DNA of 5,755 bases from Bacteroidales bacterium (GTDB taxonomy: Bacteria > Bacteroidota > Bacteroidia > Bacteroidales > UBA7960). Where the stretch lies: NCBI GenBank assembly GCA_007120675.1, contig SKNE01000028.1, positions 1 to 5,755 of the forward strand, given 5' to 3'. Below are positions 1 to 5,755 of the stretch, one piece after another. A program made the position numbers and the translations under genes. Numbering within the stretch: the stretch's first letter is position 1; every line of letters begins with the position of its first letter. Below the pieces are notes generated by a model. The model saw only the letters and a list, made by a program, of their open reading frames with translations, was not told where the DNA came from and ran no database searches.

Positions 1-123
1 GAGGGAGGTGACGGGGATAAAGAGGAGGCGACTCCCGGCAAGAAAAAAAAGAAGGCAAAAGGGAAAAAAGCCCCCTCCATTGACAGGAAGCTGGGGCAGA
101 TTAGACTGGACCTGGATATTTGA
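1..123 (+). CDS. C-terminal end of an unidentified protein with a lysine-rich tail (5' end outside window)
   Basis: The frame starting at base 1 is open until a TGA at 121-123 and gives the last 40 residues of a protein that begins upstream. The visible part is an acidic Gly/Asp/Glu stretch (residues 1-9), then a strongly basic Lys/Ala/Gly stretch (about residues 14-23), then a short ordinary end, SIDRKLGQIRLDLDI. This looks like a disordered charged tail or linker, and no domain can be recognised. I chose this frame because the second open frame (bases 8-211) gives a low-quality Arg/Pro/Trp-rich translation that runs into the GAPDH start, and the third frame stops at base 11. The coding sequence holds an A8 run (43-50), described in the findings. 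The gap gene starts 84 bases downstream on the same strand. No function is assigned. Confidence 0.6.
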   Translation, partial: EGGDGDKEEATPGKKKKKAKGKKAPSIDRKLGQIRLDLDI

Positions 124-193
124 ACCCTTCCTTTGGGTACAGCCCCTGATCCATGCCGGCAGAACCGGATCTGCACAGTCTATTCAGTCAAAA

Positions 194-200
194 AGAGGGA
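194..200 (+). promoter_or_regulatory. Ribosome binding site of gap
   Basis: AGAGGGA lies seven bases before the ATG at 208 and is a fair Shine-Dalgarno sequence. It decides the start. An upstream in-frame ATG at 133 would add 25 residues before the Rossmann-fold strand, which in this family begins within the first few residues (here MIRVGINGIGRIG). Confidence 0.6.
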
Positions 201-207
201 AAACGAT

Positions 208-1215
208 ATGATACGTGTTGGCATCAATGGCATTGGCCGTATAGGCAAACTGGTGTTCAGGCTTATTGCCCGTCGCGGGGACATGCAGGTGGCGGTTGTT
301 AATGATCCCATGCCCATGCAGGCACTGATGCACCTCTTCCGGTACGATACCGTGCATGGCCGCTTTGACCTGCACGTGGGCATGGATGAACTGAACCAGC
401 ACATCCTGGTCAATGGCCACAGGGTGAGAAAGTACGACGCCAGCCAGCCGGCAAACATCCCATGGAATGAGCACGGGGTGGATGTGGTGATCGACTCATC
501 GGGCCATTTTCTTTACCGGCACGAACTGGCGGCCCATCTGAAAGAAGGGGTGAAGCAGGTCATCCTGTCCTGCCCGCCTGCCGGGGAGCTGGACAATATG
601 GTGGTCCTGGGGGTGAACCATGAGAGCCTGGATGCCGGACAGCAGATCATCAGCAACGCTTCCTGCACCACCAACTGCATTGCCCCCCTCATCCAGCTCC
701 TGCATGCACGCTGGGGCATCGACAGGGCATTCATGAATACGGTGCATCCCTATACCAATTCACAAAATGTAACGGACGGCCCCCATGCGGATCTTCGCCG
801 CGCACGCTGTGCCAACCAAAATATCATCCCCACCACCACGAGCGCCATCCGGGCAGTGCAGGAGATCATCCCGGAAATGAAGGGGCGCTTCGACGGCTTT
901 GCCTCCAGGGTGCCCGTCAGCGACGGCTCTTTCGTTGAACTGAACGCCATCCTAAGGTCTCCCGCCTCCAAAGAGCAGGTGAATGAGCTGTTTAAAGCAG
1001 CGGCCGGGGGACAGATGAAGGGAATCATCGAATATACGGAAGACCCCATTGTGTCCAGTGATGTCATCGGGAACCCGCACTCGGCAATATTTGACGGTCT
1101 CAGTACCCGGATGCTGGGCAAGGATTTCCTGCAGGTCCTGGCATGGTATGACAATGAGTACGCTTATGCAAATCGCCTGGTGGAGCTGATCACGCGCTTG
1201 CCACGGCTTGGCTAA
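208..1215 (+). CDS. gap: Type I glyceraldehyde-3-phosphate dehydrogenase (phosphorylating), somewhat divergent
   Basis: The enzyme interconverts glyceraldehyde 3-phosphate, phosphate and NAD(P)+ with 1,3-bisphosphoglycerate in cytoplasmic glycolysis or gluconeogenesis. The protein has 335 residues, the usual family length. Visible features in order: dinucleotide-binding NGIGRIG (7-13); Asp33 at the end of the second strand, which favours NAD over NADP; SSGHF (97-101); the catalytic motif ASCTTNC with nucleophile Cys153; catalytic His180 in HPYT; DLRRAR (195-200); Arg234 of the phosphate site; and WYDNE (313-317) with the NAD-contacting Asn316. Several near-invariant positions differ: the usual TGA after IIPT is TSA (Ser212), the LPH motif is GPH (Gly191), and DNEWGYSN is DNEYAYAN. 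Erythrose-4-phosphate dehydrogenase is unlikely because the HxYT motif of true GAPDH is kept. It could be a second, specialised GAPDH of the organism. The gene lies 84 bases after the upstream gene, with no convincing promoter of its own, so it may be read through from it. Its stop overlaps the stop of convergent pepT. Confidence 0.93.
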   Translation: MIRVGINGIGRIGKLVFRLIARRGDMQVAVVNDPMPMQALMHLFRYDTVHGRFDLHVGMDELNQHILVNGHRVRKYDASQPANIPWNEHGVDVVIDSSGHFLYRHELAAHLKEGVKQVILSCPPAGELDNMVVLGVNHESLDAGQQIISNASCTTNCIAPLIQLLHARWGIDRAFMNTVHPYTNSQNVTDGPHADLRRARCANQNIIPTTTSAIRAVQEIIPEMKGRFDGFASRVPVSDGSFVELNAILRSPASKEQVNELFKAAAGGQMKGIIEYTEDPIVSSDVIGNPHSAIFDGLSTRMLGKDFLQVLAWYDNEYAYANRLVELITRLPRLG

Positions 1216-2474
1216 GGGTGGCCAGAAACATGCTTTTCCGTGAGCATGCCGGCCATTTGGATAATAAGCCGGCTCGCCAGCACCATGCTTTCCAGCGGAA
1301 TGAACTCATAACGGCCGTGAAAATGATGGCCCCCGGTGAACAGGTTGGGGCATGGCAGGCCCGTGTAAGAAAGCCTGGCGCCATCGGTGCCTCCCCGGAT
1401 GGGACGAACCAGAGGCTCTATGCCCAGTGATAGCATGGCTTCCCTGGCCAGCTCAATCACGTGCTTGTGGGCGCTGAGCTTTTCCAGCATATTGTAATAC
1501 TGATCCCTTGTTTCCAGCCTGAACCTGTCCTTACCCCATTGACCGTTGAGCTCTTGGCAGATCTGCTCCATTTTTCTCTGCCGGTTTCTGAGCCCGCTCA
1601 GCTCAAAATCACGAATAATCCACCGGAGCTCTGCCTGCTCAACCTCTCCCCTGAAGGATACCAGGTGATAGAAGCCTTCGTAACCGGTGCTGTGCTCCGG
1701 ACGCTCCCTTTCCGGGAGCTTTTGAAGGAACGCTGCCCCCAGCAGGCTGGCATTAACCATCTTGTCCTTTGCCTCGCCGGGGTGTATGTTGGTCCCGTGC
1801 ACCAAAAGAGTGGCTTCGGCCGCGTGAAAGTTTTCGTACTGCAGCTCACCCACCTCACCTCCATCCACGGTATAAGCAAAATCAGCGGCGAACTTCTTCA
1901 CATCAAAGAACTGCGTACCCTTTCCAATCTCTTCATCAGGGGTGAAAGCCACCCTGATGGTGCCGTGCGGATAATCGGGATGCTGACGAAAAAAACGGAG
2001 TGCAGCCATGATTTCAGCGATCCCCGCTTTGTTATCGGCACCGAGCAGGGTGGTGCCGTCGGAGGTGATGATGGTCTGACCAGTGTACTGGCGCAGTAAG
2101 GGAAAGTCGTCCGCCCGCATGGTGATCATTGCCTCGCTGTTTAATACCAGGTCCGTCCCGTCGTATGCACGGTGTATCTGTGGCTTCACGCCTTCACCGC
2201 TCATGTCCGGACTGGTGTCCATGTGGGCGATGAGACCCATGATGGGTGAGGGGTTGCTGGTGTTGGCCGGCAAGGTGGCCATCACGTAACCGTATTTGTC
2301 CACCCGGGCATCGTCGAGTCCCAGCCCCTTAAGCTCGCCTGCCAGCATGGAAGCAAAATCCAGCTGGGCGGCGGTGCTGGGATAGCTCTTGGATGAGGGA
2401 TCGCTGCGTGTGTTGATGCGCACATAACGAAGAAAATCATCCAGCAAGGCGTCCTGGTCTATCCTGTGGTCCAT
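1212..2474 (-). CDS. pepT: Peptidase T (tripeptide aminopeptidase, M20 family)
   Basis: This cytoplasmic di-zinc aminopeptidase releases the N-terminal residue from tripeptides. The 420-residue protein is slightly longer than the roughly 408 residues of enterobacterial PepT. All expected M20 metal and catalytic positions are present: His84 and Asp86 in HMDTS, the bridging Asp147 in GADNKAG, general base Glu181 and ligand Glu182 in PDEEIG, Asp204 in VDGGEVGEL, and His386 in HHFHGRYEF near the C-terminus. The middle part (about 215-325) corresponds to the M20 dimerisation domain, and GGTDG precedes the last ligand. The ATG at 2474 gives the usual N-terminus; no clear Shine-Dalgarno precedes it, which is common in Bacteroidota. 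It starts 39 bases after the pgeF stop on the same strand with no promoter between them, so the two probably form an operon read from the promoter at 3364-3393. Its TAG stop lies inside the overlap with gap. Confidence 0.96.
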   Translation of the reverse strand: MDHRIDQDALLDDFLRYVRINTRSDPSSKSYPSTAAQLDFASMLAGELKGLGLDDARVDKYGYVMATLPANTSNPSPIMGLIAHMDTSPDMSGEGVKPQIHRAYDGTDLVLNSEAMITMRADDFPLLRQYTGQTIITSDGTTLLGADNKAGIAEIMAALRFFRQHPDYPHGTIRVAFTPDEEIGKGTQFFDVKKFAADFAYTVDGGEVGELQYENFHAAEATLLVHGTNIHPGEAKDKMVNASLLGAAFLQKLPERERPEHSTGYEGFYHLVSFRGEVEQAELRWIIRDFELSGLRNRQRKMEQICQELNGQWGKDRFRLETRDQYYNMLEKLSAHKHVIELAREAMLSLGIEPLVRPIRGGTDGARLSYTGLPCPNLFTGGHHFHGRYEFIPLESMVLASRLIIQMAGMLTEKHVSGHP

Positions 2475-2513
2475 AAAACAATGGGCTTAATGGGATTCAG
2501 ATGCTAGAAACGG

Positions 2514-3341
2514 TTAGTATTGCCTGGTTTTTTTGAGCATGATGCCCGCCATGAAGCGGCCGGTCATTCCCTGGTTGGCGCGGGAAGAGAAGAAAGTCTG
2601 TTCTTCACACTGAGAGCAAATGCCGGCGAGCTCTATGTGATCTTCCGGCACACCGGCATCCATTAACTGCTCCTTATTGGCCGCCCACTGGTCAAAAATG
2701 TACTTACCGGGTGTTTTGGCGGATTTGATGACTTTTTTAACGGATCCCAGGGCCATGCGGGCTTCACGATAGACGTCCCCGCCCACCTCATAGCAGCAGG
2801 GGCCTGCGGAGGGACCCAGTCCGGCGTAAATGTTTTCAGCCCTGGAGCCGTATTGCTGTATCATCTTGCCAATGGTCTCAGAAACGATCCTGCGCAGACT
2901 TCCCCGCCACCCTGCATGCAGCGAGGCGATCACCTTTTGCACGGGATCGTAAACCAGGACAGGCACGCAGTCGGCCACCTGGACACCCAGGCAGATGTCC
3001 GGCACATTGCTGACCATGCCGTCGGTATGGGGCAGCGCGCTTTCTTTTTCCATGGCACCCCTGCCCCGTCCCGTGTCGTTCACAACGGCCACATTGGCAC
3101 TGTGACACTGGTCAGCGAAGGTGAACTTCAGCAGGTCCAGGCCCAGGGCGTCGGTCAGGATGCGGCGGTTTTGAAGCACCCTGAAGTTGTCGTCTCCCAC
3201 ATGGAAGCCAATGTTAAGGGCCGCAAAACAACGATCGCTGATACCTCCCCTGCGGGTGGAGACAAAATGCCTCAGGTTGTCAAACTGTGCCAGGTTGTCA
3301 AAAAGAAAAACGGTGGTTTCTCCAAGGTCTTTTGATTGCAT
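2514..3341 (-). CDS. pgeF: PgeF/YfiH-family protein (peptidoglycan editing factor; multicopper polyphenol oxidase/laccase-domain family)
   Basis: The 275-residue protein belongs to the YfiH/LACC1 (DUF152) family. In E. coli the family member removes wrongly inserted L-serine from peptidoglycan precursors. Other members have been reported to act on purine nucleosides (phosphorylase and adenosine deaminase activities) or as laccases, so the substrate here is not certain. The conserved metal triad is present: His80 in DQCHSANV, Cys125 in VADCVPVL and His142 in LHAGWRG. Other family signatures are STRRGGIS (28-35), the ALNIGFHVGD stretch (41-50), GLGPSAGPCCYEV (174-186) and, near the C-terminus, CSQCEE followed by FFSSR and TGR (242-262). 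Only one start fits: an in-frame TGA lies upstream of the ATG at 3341 with no other start codon between. No Shine-Dalgarno is visible. It is the first gene of a likely pgeF-pepT operon and is divergent from hemW. Confidence 0.93.
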   Translation of the reverse strand: MQSKDLGETTVFLFDNLAQFDNLRHFVSTRRGGISDRCFAALNIGFHVGDDNFRVLQNRRILTDALGLDLLKFTFADQCHSANVAVVNDTGRGRGAMEKESALPHTDGMVSNVPDICLGVQVADCVPVLVYDPVQKVIASLHAGWRGSLRRIVSETIGKMIQQYGSRAENIYAGLGPSAGPCCYEVGGDVYREARMALGSVKKVIKSAKTPGKYIFDQWAANKEQLMDAGVPEDHIELAGICSQCEEQTFFSSRANQGMTGRFMAGIMLKKTRQY

Positions 3342-3363
3342 GGGGACGTCTGCTTGTGTCTTT

Positions 3364-3393
3364 CAAATGTAAGTGAAATTTGTCACATACAAA
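3364..3393 (-). promoter_or_regulatory. Bacteroidota-type promoter for pgeF-pepT
   Basis: Read on the minus strand, a -33 element TTTG (3393 to 3390) is followed after 18 bases by a perfect -7 element TACATTTG (3371 to 3364), matching the TTTG / TAnnTTTG pattern used by the primary sigma factor of Bacteroidota. The spacing is one base shorter than the common 19. Transcription would begin near 3357, leaving a leader of about 15 bases before the ATG at 3341. Confidence 0.65.
3372..3387. promoter_or_regulatory. Possible CRP/FNR-family operator dyad
   Basis: AGTGA-aatttg-TCACA matches nine of the ten specified bases of the CRP-type palindrome TGTGA-N6-TCACA. It lies between the two divergent -7 boxes, covers the -33 element of the hemW promoter and fills most of the spacer of the pgeF promoter, so a bound protein would touch both. 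CRP/FNR-family regulators are known in Bacteroidota, but which one might bind here is unknown, and a chance match in an AT-rich spacer is possible. Confidence 0.3.
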
Positions 3394-3409
3394 ATGTCGT
3401 GTACATTTG
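3379..3409 (+). promoter_or_regulatory. Bacteroidota-type promoter for hemW
   Basis: The -33 element TTTG (3379-3382) is followed after exactly 19 bases by a perfect -7 element TACATTTG (3402-3409). Transcription would begin near 3416, giving a leader of roughly 15-18 bases. This start point lies downstream of a possible TTG start codon at 3380 and so supports the ATG at 3434 (or 3431) as the hemW start. Confidence 0.7.
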
Positions 3410-3433
3410 TCTGGTGATCAATTCGCTCTCATG

Positions 3434-4585
3434 ATGGCAGGAATCTATATCCACATACCCTATTGCAGGCAAGCCTGCCACTATTGTAACTTCCATTTTT
3501 CCGTATCACACCGCCACAGGGAAGATTTTCTGCAGGCTTTGCTCAAGGAGATCAGGATGCAGCAGGGGTTTTTTGATGGACTGGCTGCCGCGGGCGACTT
3601 TGACGGCATCCAGACCATCTACCTCGGCGGCGGCACCCCATCTGTACTTGGCGCCAGTGAGCTGATGCAACTATTCGAGGGCTTGTACAAGCATTATCCC
3701 CTGGGCCAGGTAAAGGAGGTGACCCTGGAGGCCAACCCGGACGATTTGGACACCAGGAAGCTGACCGCTTTAAAGGATACGCCCATTAACAGGCTGAGCA
3801 TCGGCATTCAAAGCTTTCACCAGCCGGACCTGACTTTCATGAACAGGCTTCACTCGCCGGCCCAGGCCGTTGAGTGCATACATAACGCCCTGGATGCGGG
3901 TTTTAAAAACCTTAACGTGGATTTGATTTACGGCACACCCGGCATGGATGATCAGGGGTGGGAAGAGAACCTGGTCCGGGTAGCGGAGATGGGCATCAGG
4001 CACCTGTCGGCCTATGCATTGACCGTAGAGGCCAAGACAGTGCTGGACTACATGATCCGCAAAGGGAAGATGCCCGCCCCGGGTGAGGATCAAGCGGCCA
4101 GGCAGTTCCTGCTGATGCGCCGCTTGCTTGGCTCGTGGGCCTATGAGCACTATGAGGTATCCAATTTTGCCCTCCCGGGGTTTCGTTCCATGCACAATAC
4201 GGCCTACTGGTCGGGACGGCCTTACCTTGGACTGGGCCCCTCGGCCCATAGCTTCCTGCCGGGCCACCGCAGATGGAACCCACCCAATACCAGCCAGTAT
4301 ATTGACTCCATACAATCGGGACAACTGCCCTGGGAGGGGGAGCGCCTGACAGAGCTGCAGGCTCTGAATGAGTACGTGATGACATCCCTCCGCACCGCGT
4401 GGGGCTGCCAGCTGGATGTGGTTCGCCGGGGCTGGGGCGAATCAAGGCTTGCAGATATTGAGCAGGCCGCAGAAAAATTCCTTCGCAGCGGACGAATGGT
4501 CAGGCGCGACAATGCACTTATTTTGACCAGTGAGGGCCTGTTTTTCGCCGATGGCATTGCGGCTGACTTGTTTCTCTCCGAATGA
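3434..4585 (+). CDS. hemW: Radical SAM heme chaperone HemW
   Basis: HemW is a cytoplasmic iron-sulfur protein of the HemN-like radical SAM family. It binds heme and passes it to target proteins, and it is often misnamed coproporphyrinogen III oxidase. The 383-residue product is close to the roughly 380 usual for HemW. The cluster motif CxxxCxYCxF is formed by Cys11, Cys15, Cys18 and Phe20. True HemN has a fourth cysteine where HemW has Phe, so HemW is the better call. Further signatures: GGGTPS (65-70), EANPDD (99-104), LSIGIQSF (121-128), VDLIYGTPG (162-170), and in the C-terminal HemN-like domain HNTAYWSG (254-261) and GLGPSAHSF (266-274). ATG 3434 is chosen because family members begin a few residues before YIHIPYC. 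The adjacent ATG at 3431 would add one Met, and TTG 3380 lies upstream of the predicted transcript start. The gene is divergent from pgeF and converges on xerD with 50 bases between stops. Confidence 0.95.
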   Translation: MAGIYIHIPYCRQACHYCNFHFSVSHRHREDFLQALLKEIRMQQGFFDGLAAAGDFDGIQTIYLGGGTPSVLGASELMQLFEGLYKHYPLGQVKEVTLEANPDDLDTRKLTALKDTPINRLSIGIQSFHQPDLTFMNRLHSPAQAVECIHNALDAGFKNLNVDLIYGTPGMDDQGWEENLVRVAEMGIRHLSAYALTVEAKTVLDYMIRKGKMPAPGEDQAARQFLLMRRLLGSWAYEHYEVSNFALPGFRSMHNTAYWSGRPYLGLGPSAHSFLPGHRRWNPPNTSQYIDSIQSGQLPWEGERLTELQALNEYVMTSLRTAWGCQLDVVRRGWGESRLADIEQAAEKFLRSGRMVRRDNALILTSEGLFFADGIAADLFLSE

Positions 4586-4612
4586 AGCCCAGGGGACAGA
4601 TGGTGGGGTGTG

Positions 4613-4636
4613 CAGGGCCTGGAGGACCTGTTGCTT
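4613..4636 (+). terminator. Weak candidate terminator of hemW
   Basis: In the 50-base gap between the convergent hemW and xerD stops, CAGGGCC (4613-4619) pairs with GGACCTG (4624-4630) across a TGGA loop, with one internal G-A mismatch. It is followed only by the short T-rich stretch TTGCTT, so it is a poor intrinsic terminator. The arm CAGGGCC could instead pair perfectly with GGCCCTG at 4651-4657. No better candidate is visible for either gene. Confidence 0.25.
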
Positions 4637-5538
4637 CAGGGAGAGGTGTTGGCCCTGGGATGGTAGGAAAGGAGGTTTTCGCGCAGGTATTCCCTGCTCA
4701 GGTGGGTGTATATTTCCGTGGTTGTTATGGATTCGTGGCCCAACATGTCCTGGACAGCCCGCAGGTCGGCACCACCCTCCACCAAGTGGGTGGCAAAACT
4801 GTGACGGAAGGTATGGGGGCTCACCCTTTTCCTGATTCCGGCTGCCCGGCAAAGATCCCTGGTGATATGGAATATCATGACACGGCTCAGGGCACGTCCG
4901 TTGCGATTCAGGAAAACATGGTCCCTGTAGGCCTTTTGGACAGGCAAGGTGGGTCTTGTCGACTGAAGGTACAGGTCGATTTGCTTCAAGGCACTCCGCC
5001 CAATGGGTATGATGCGTTCTTTATTGCCTTTTCCTGTGACACGAACGAACCCTTCACGGCGGAAAATGTCCGATATCTTCAGGTCAAGCAGTTCCGATAC
5101 CCTCAGTCCGCAGCCGTAAAGCGTCTCAATAATGGCCTTGTTCCTCTGTCCCATGGGCTGGCTCAGGTCTATGGCCGACAGCATGCCGTCGATCTCCTCC
5201 ACGGATAATACCTCCGGTAATTTTCGTCCCGTACGGGGCGACTCCAGCTTGGATGTGGGATCGTTTTGGATGACATCTTCAACCAGGAGAAAATGAAAGA
5301 AAGCGCGCAAGCCGGATATGATCCGCGCTTGCGTCCGGGCCGAGATACCTGCCTGGTGAAGCTCGTGAATGAATGAAAGCAATTGATCCGGGCTCACCGC
5401 CCCTGGAGGGGAGGCATCGCCGAGGTAGCCGGCCAGCTTCTCCACATCACCCGCGTAGGCACTCACGGAATGGGAAGACAATGAGCGTTCAAGACGAAGA
5501 TAATCGGTGAATGAGTGGATCCATGGTTTCCAGGACAT
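4636..5538 (-). CDS. xerD: Tyrosine site-specific recombinase, XerD type
   Basis: The Xer recombinases resolve chromosome dimers at the dif site near the replication terminus. The 300-residue protein has the usual length and two-part structure: an N-terminal SAM-like DNA-binding domain (about 5-90) and a catalytic domain (about 108-285). All six active-site positions are present: Arg146 in GCGLRVSEL, Lys170 in VTGKGNKER, His242 and Arg245 in HTFRHSFATHL, His268 in LGHESITTT, and nucleophile Tyr277 in EIYTHL. They sit two residues before the E. coli XerD positions, which together with the sequence style favours XerD over XerC or a phage integrase. Bacteroidota can carry several Xer-like proteins, so the exact role remains inferred. 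The ATG at 5538 is the only start, because a TGA precedes it in frame. No integration-related repeats or cargo genes are seen, consistent with a housekeeping copy. Confidence 0.92.
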   Translation of the reverse strand: MSWKPWIHSFTDYLRLERSLSSHSVSAYAGDVEKLAGYLGDASPPGAVSPDQLLSFIHELHQAGISARTQARIISGLRAFFHFLLVEDVIQNDPTSKLESPRTGRKLPEVLSVEEIDGMLSAIDLSQPMGQRNKAIIETLYGCGLRVSELLDLKISDIFRREGFVRVTGKGNKERIIPIGRSALKQIDLYLQSTRPTLPVQKAYRDHVFLNRNGRALSRVMIFHITRDLCRAAGIRKRVSPHTFRHSFATHLVEGGADLRAVQDMLGHESITTTEIYTHLSREYLRENLLSYHPRANTSP

Positions 5539-5575
5539 CGCCTCAGGCTTTACTGATCATCACGGGTGATTATTG

Positions 5576-5583
5576 CAAAAGTA
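5576..5583 (-). promoter_or_regulatory. Candidate -7 element for xerD
   Basis: On the minus strand TACTTTTG matches TAnnTTTG and would place a transcript start near 5569, with a leader of about 31 bases. No TTTG is found at the expected -33 distance, so the promoter is only half supported. Confidence 0.4.
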
Positions 5584-5616
5584 AGCTAATTATGACATGC
5601 CTGGCCCCGGATTTTT

Positions 5617-5647
5617 TTCGGACAATGGATTGAATTGTTTAATTTTG
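5617..5647 (+). promoter_or_regulatory. Candidate promoter for the gene starting at 5706
   Basis: A perfect -7 element TAATTTTG (5640-5647) is preceded, after 19 bases, by TTCG (5617-5620), a three-of-four match to the -33 TTTG. Transcription would begin near 5654 and leave about 52 bases of leader. It diverges from the xerD promoter. Confidence 0.5.
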
Positions 5648-5705
5648 GCCAAAGGACGGGCATCGGACAGCCAATACAATGACAAGCCATTAAGCCAAGG
5701 GGAAC

Positions 5706-5755
5706 ATGAAGAGAAGCAAAAACCTGGAGATCATTCAGAATGTCCTGTTTCGCAC
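5706..5755 (+). CDS. Start of an unidentified gene (3' end outside window)
   Basis: An ATG at 5706, preceded by the purine-rich AAGGGGAA (5697-5704; the AAGGGG part ends four bases before the ATG) and a candidate promoter at 5617-5647, opens a frame that continues to the window end. The visible peptide is MKRSKNLEIIQNVLFR, basic at the start and without a signal peptide or membrane segment in view. Sixteen residues are too few to identify the product. It is not the aroQ type II dehydroquinase that can lie near xerD in Bacteroidota, because the MKILIINGPN start is absent. Confidence 0.5.
   Translation, partial: MKRSKNLEIIQNVLFR

Noticed and set aside
115..122. A possible -7 element (GATATTTG) for gap
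   Set aside because: The first base departs from TAnnTTTG and there is no TTTG at the right distance upstream. Another TTTG at 132-135 has no -7 partner.
159..174. GCAGA-N6-TCTGC inverted repeat upstream of gap as a terminator or riboswitch
   Set aside because: The stem is only five pairs, no T-tract follows, and no known leader-RNA architecture can be recognised.
133..207. A 25-residue N-terminal extension of GAPDH from the ATG at 133
   Set aside because: The family starts directly at the first beta strand, the ATG at 208 has a Shine-Dalgarno sequence at good spacing, and the extension looks random (Cys/Arg-rich).
1461..2099. A 212-codon open frame on the plus strand opposite pepT
   Set aside because: It lies wholly antisense to pepT, whose catalytic residues are all intact. 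Its translation shows no recognisable family, and it is best explained by the codon bias of a GC-rich gene.
3380..3433. A TTG start giving hemW 18 extra residues
   Set aside because: The TTG is part of the predicted -33 element, upstream of the likely transcript start, and HemW proteins normally begin just before the YIHIPYC motif.
3770..4445. Long minus-strand open frames opposite hemW (3770-4324 and 3996-4445)
   Set aside because: They overlap the conserved HemW catalytic and C-terminal regions, overlap each other in different frames, and have low-complexity Pro/Gly/Arg-rich translations.
4636..5538. The tyrosine recombinase as a sign of an integrated mobile element
   Set aside because: The length, the active-site positions close to E. 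coli XerD and the housekeeping neighbours fit a chromosomal Xer protein. No flanking attachment repeats, tRNA gene or cargo genes are visible.

Overview
The window reads as an ordinary chromosomal stretch of a fairly GC-rich member of the Bacteroidota. Three things point there. The intergenic regions carry the phylum's own promoter pattern (TTTG, about 19 bases, then TAnnTTTG). Shine-Dalgarno sequences are weak or absent before most genes. The encoded proteins, especially HemW with its MAGIYIHIPYC start, look like those of that group. This placement is an inference from motifs and remembered family features, not from a database search.

Layout, left to right: the lysine-rich C-terminal end of an unidentified protein (+, 1-123); a type I glyceraldehyde-3-phosphate dehydrogenase (+, 208-1215); peptidase T (-, 1212-2474), which converges on the GAPDH gene so tightly that the two stop codons share bases; a PgeF/YfiH-family protein (-, 2514-3341), upstream of pepT and probably co-transcribed with it; a compact divergent promoter region (3342-3433); the radical-SAM heme chaperone HemW (+, 3434-4585); a XerD-type tyrosine recombinase (-, 4636-5538) convergent with hemW; a second divergent promoter region (5539-5705); and the first 16 codons of another gene (+, 5706 to the window end).

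The genes are housekeeping functions with no shared pathway: glycolysis or gluconeogenesis (gap), peptide breakdown (pepT), peptidoglycan quality control or purine nucleoside chemistry (pgeF), heme delivery (hemW) and chromosome dimer resolution (xerD). The only plausible functional pair is pgeF-pepT, as wall-peptide editing next to tripeptide hydrolysis, and that link is speculative.

I found no mobile element, CRISPR array, tRNA, rRNA, toxin-antitoxin or defence system, and no sign of a new multi-gene system. The most interesting non-coding structure is the 46-bp pgeF/hemW divergent promoter, where two opposed promoters have identical -7 boxes, overlapping cores and a CRP-like dyad between them. 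The most interesting protein detail is a set of substitutions in otherwise invariant GAPDH motifs.
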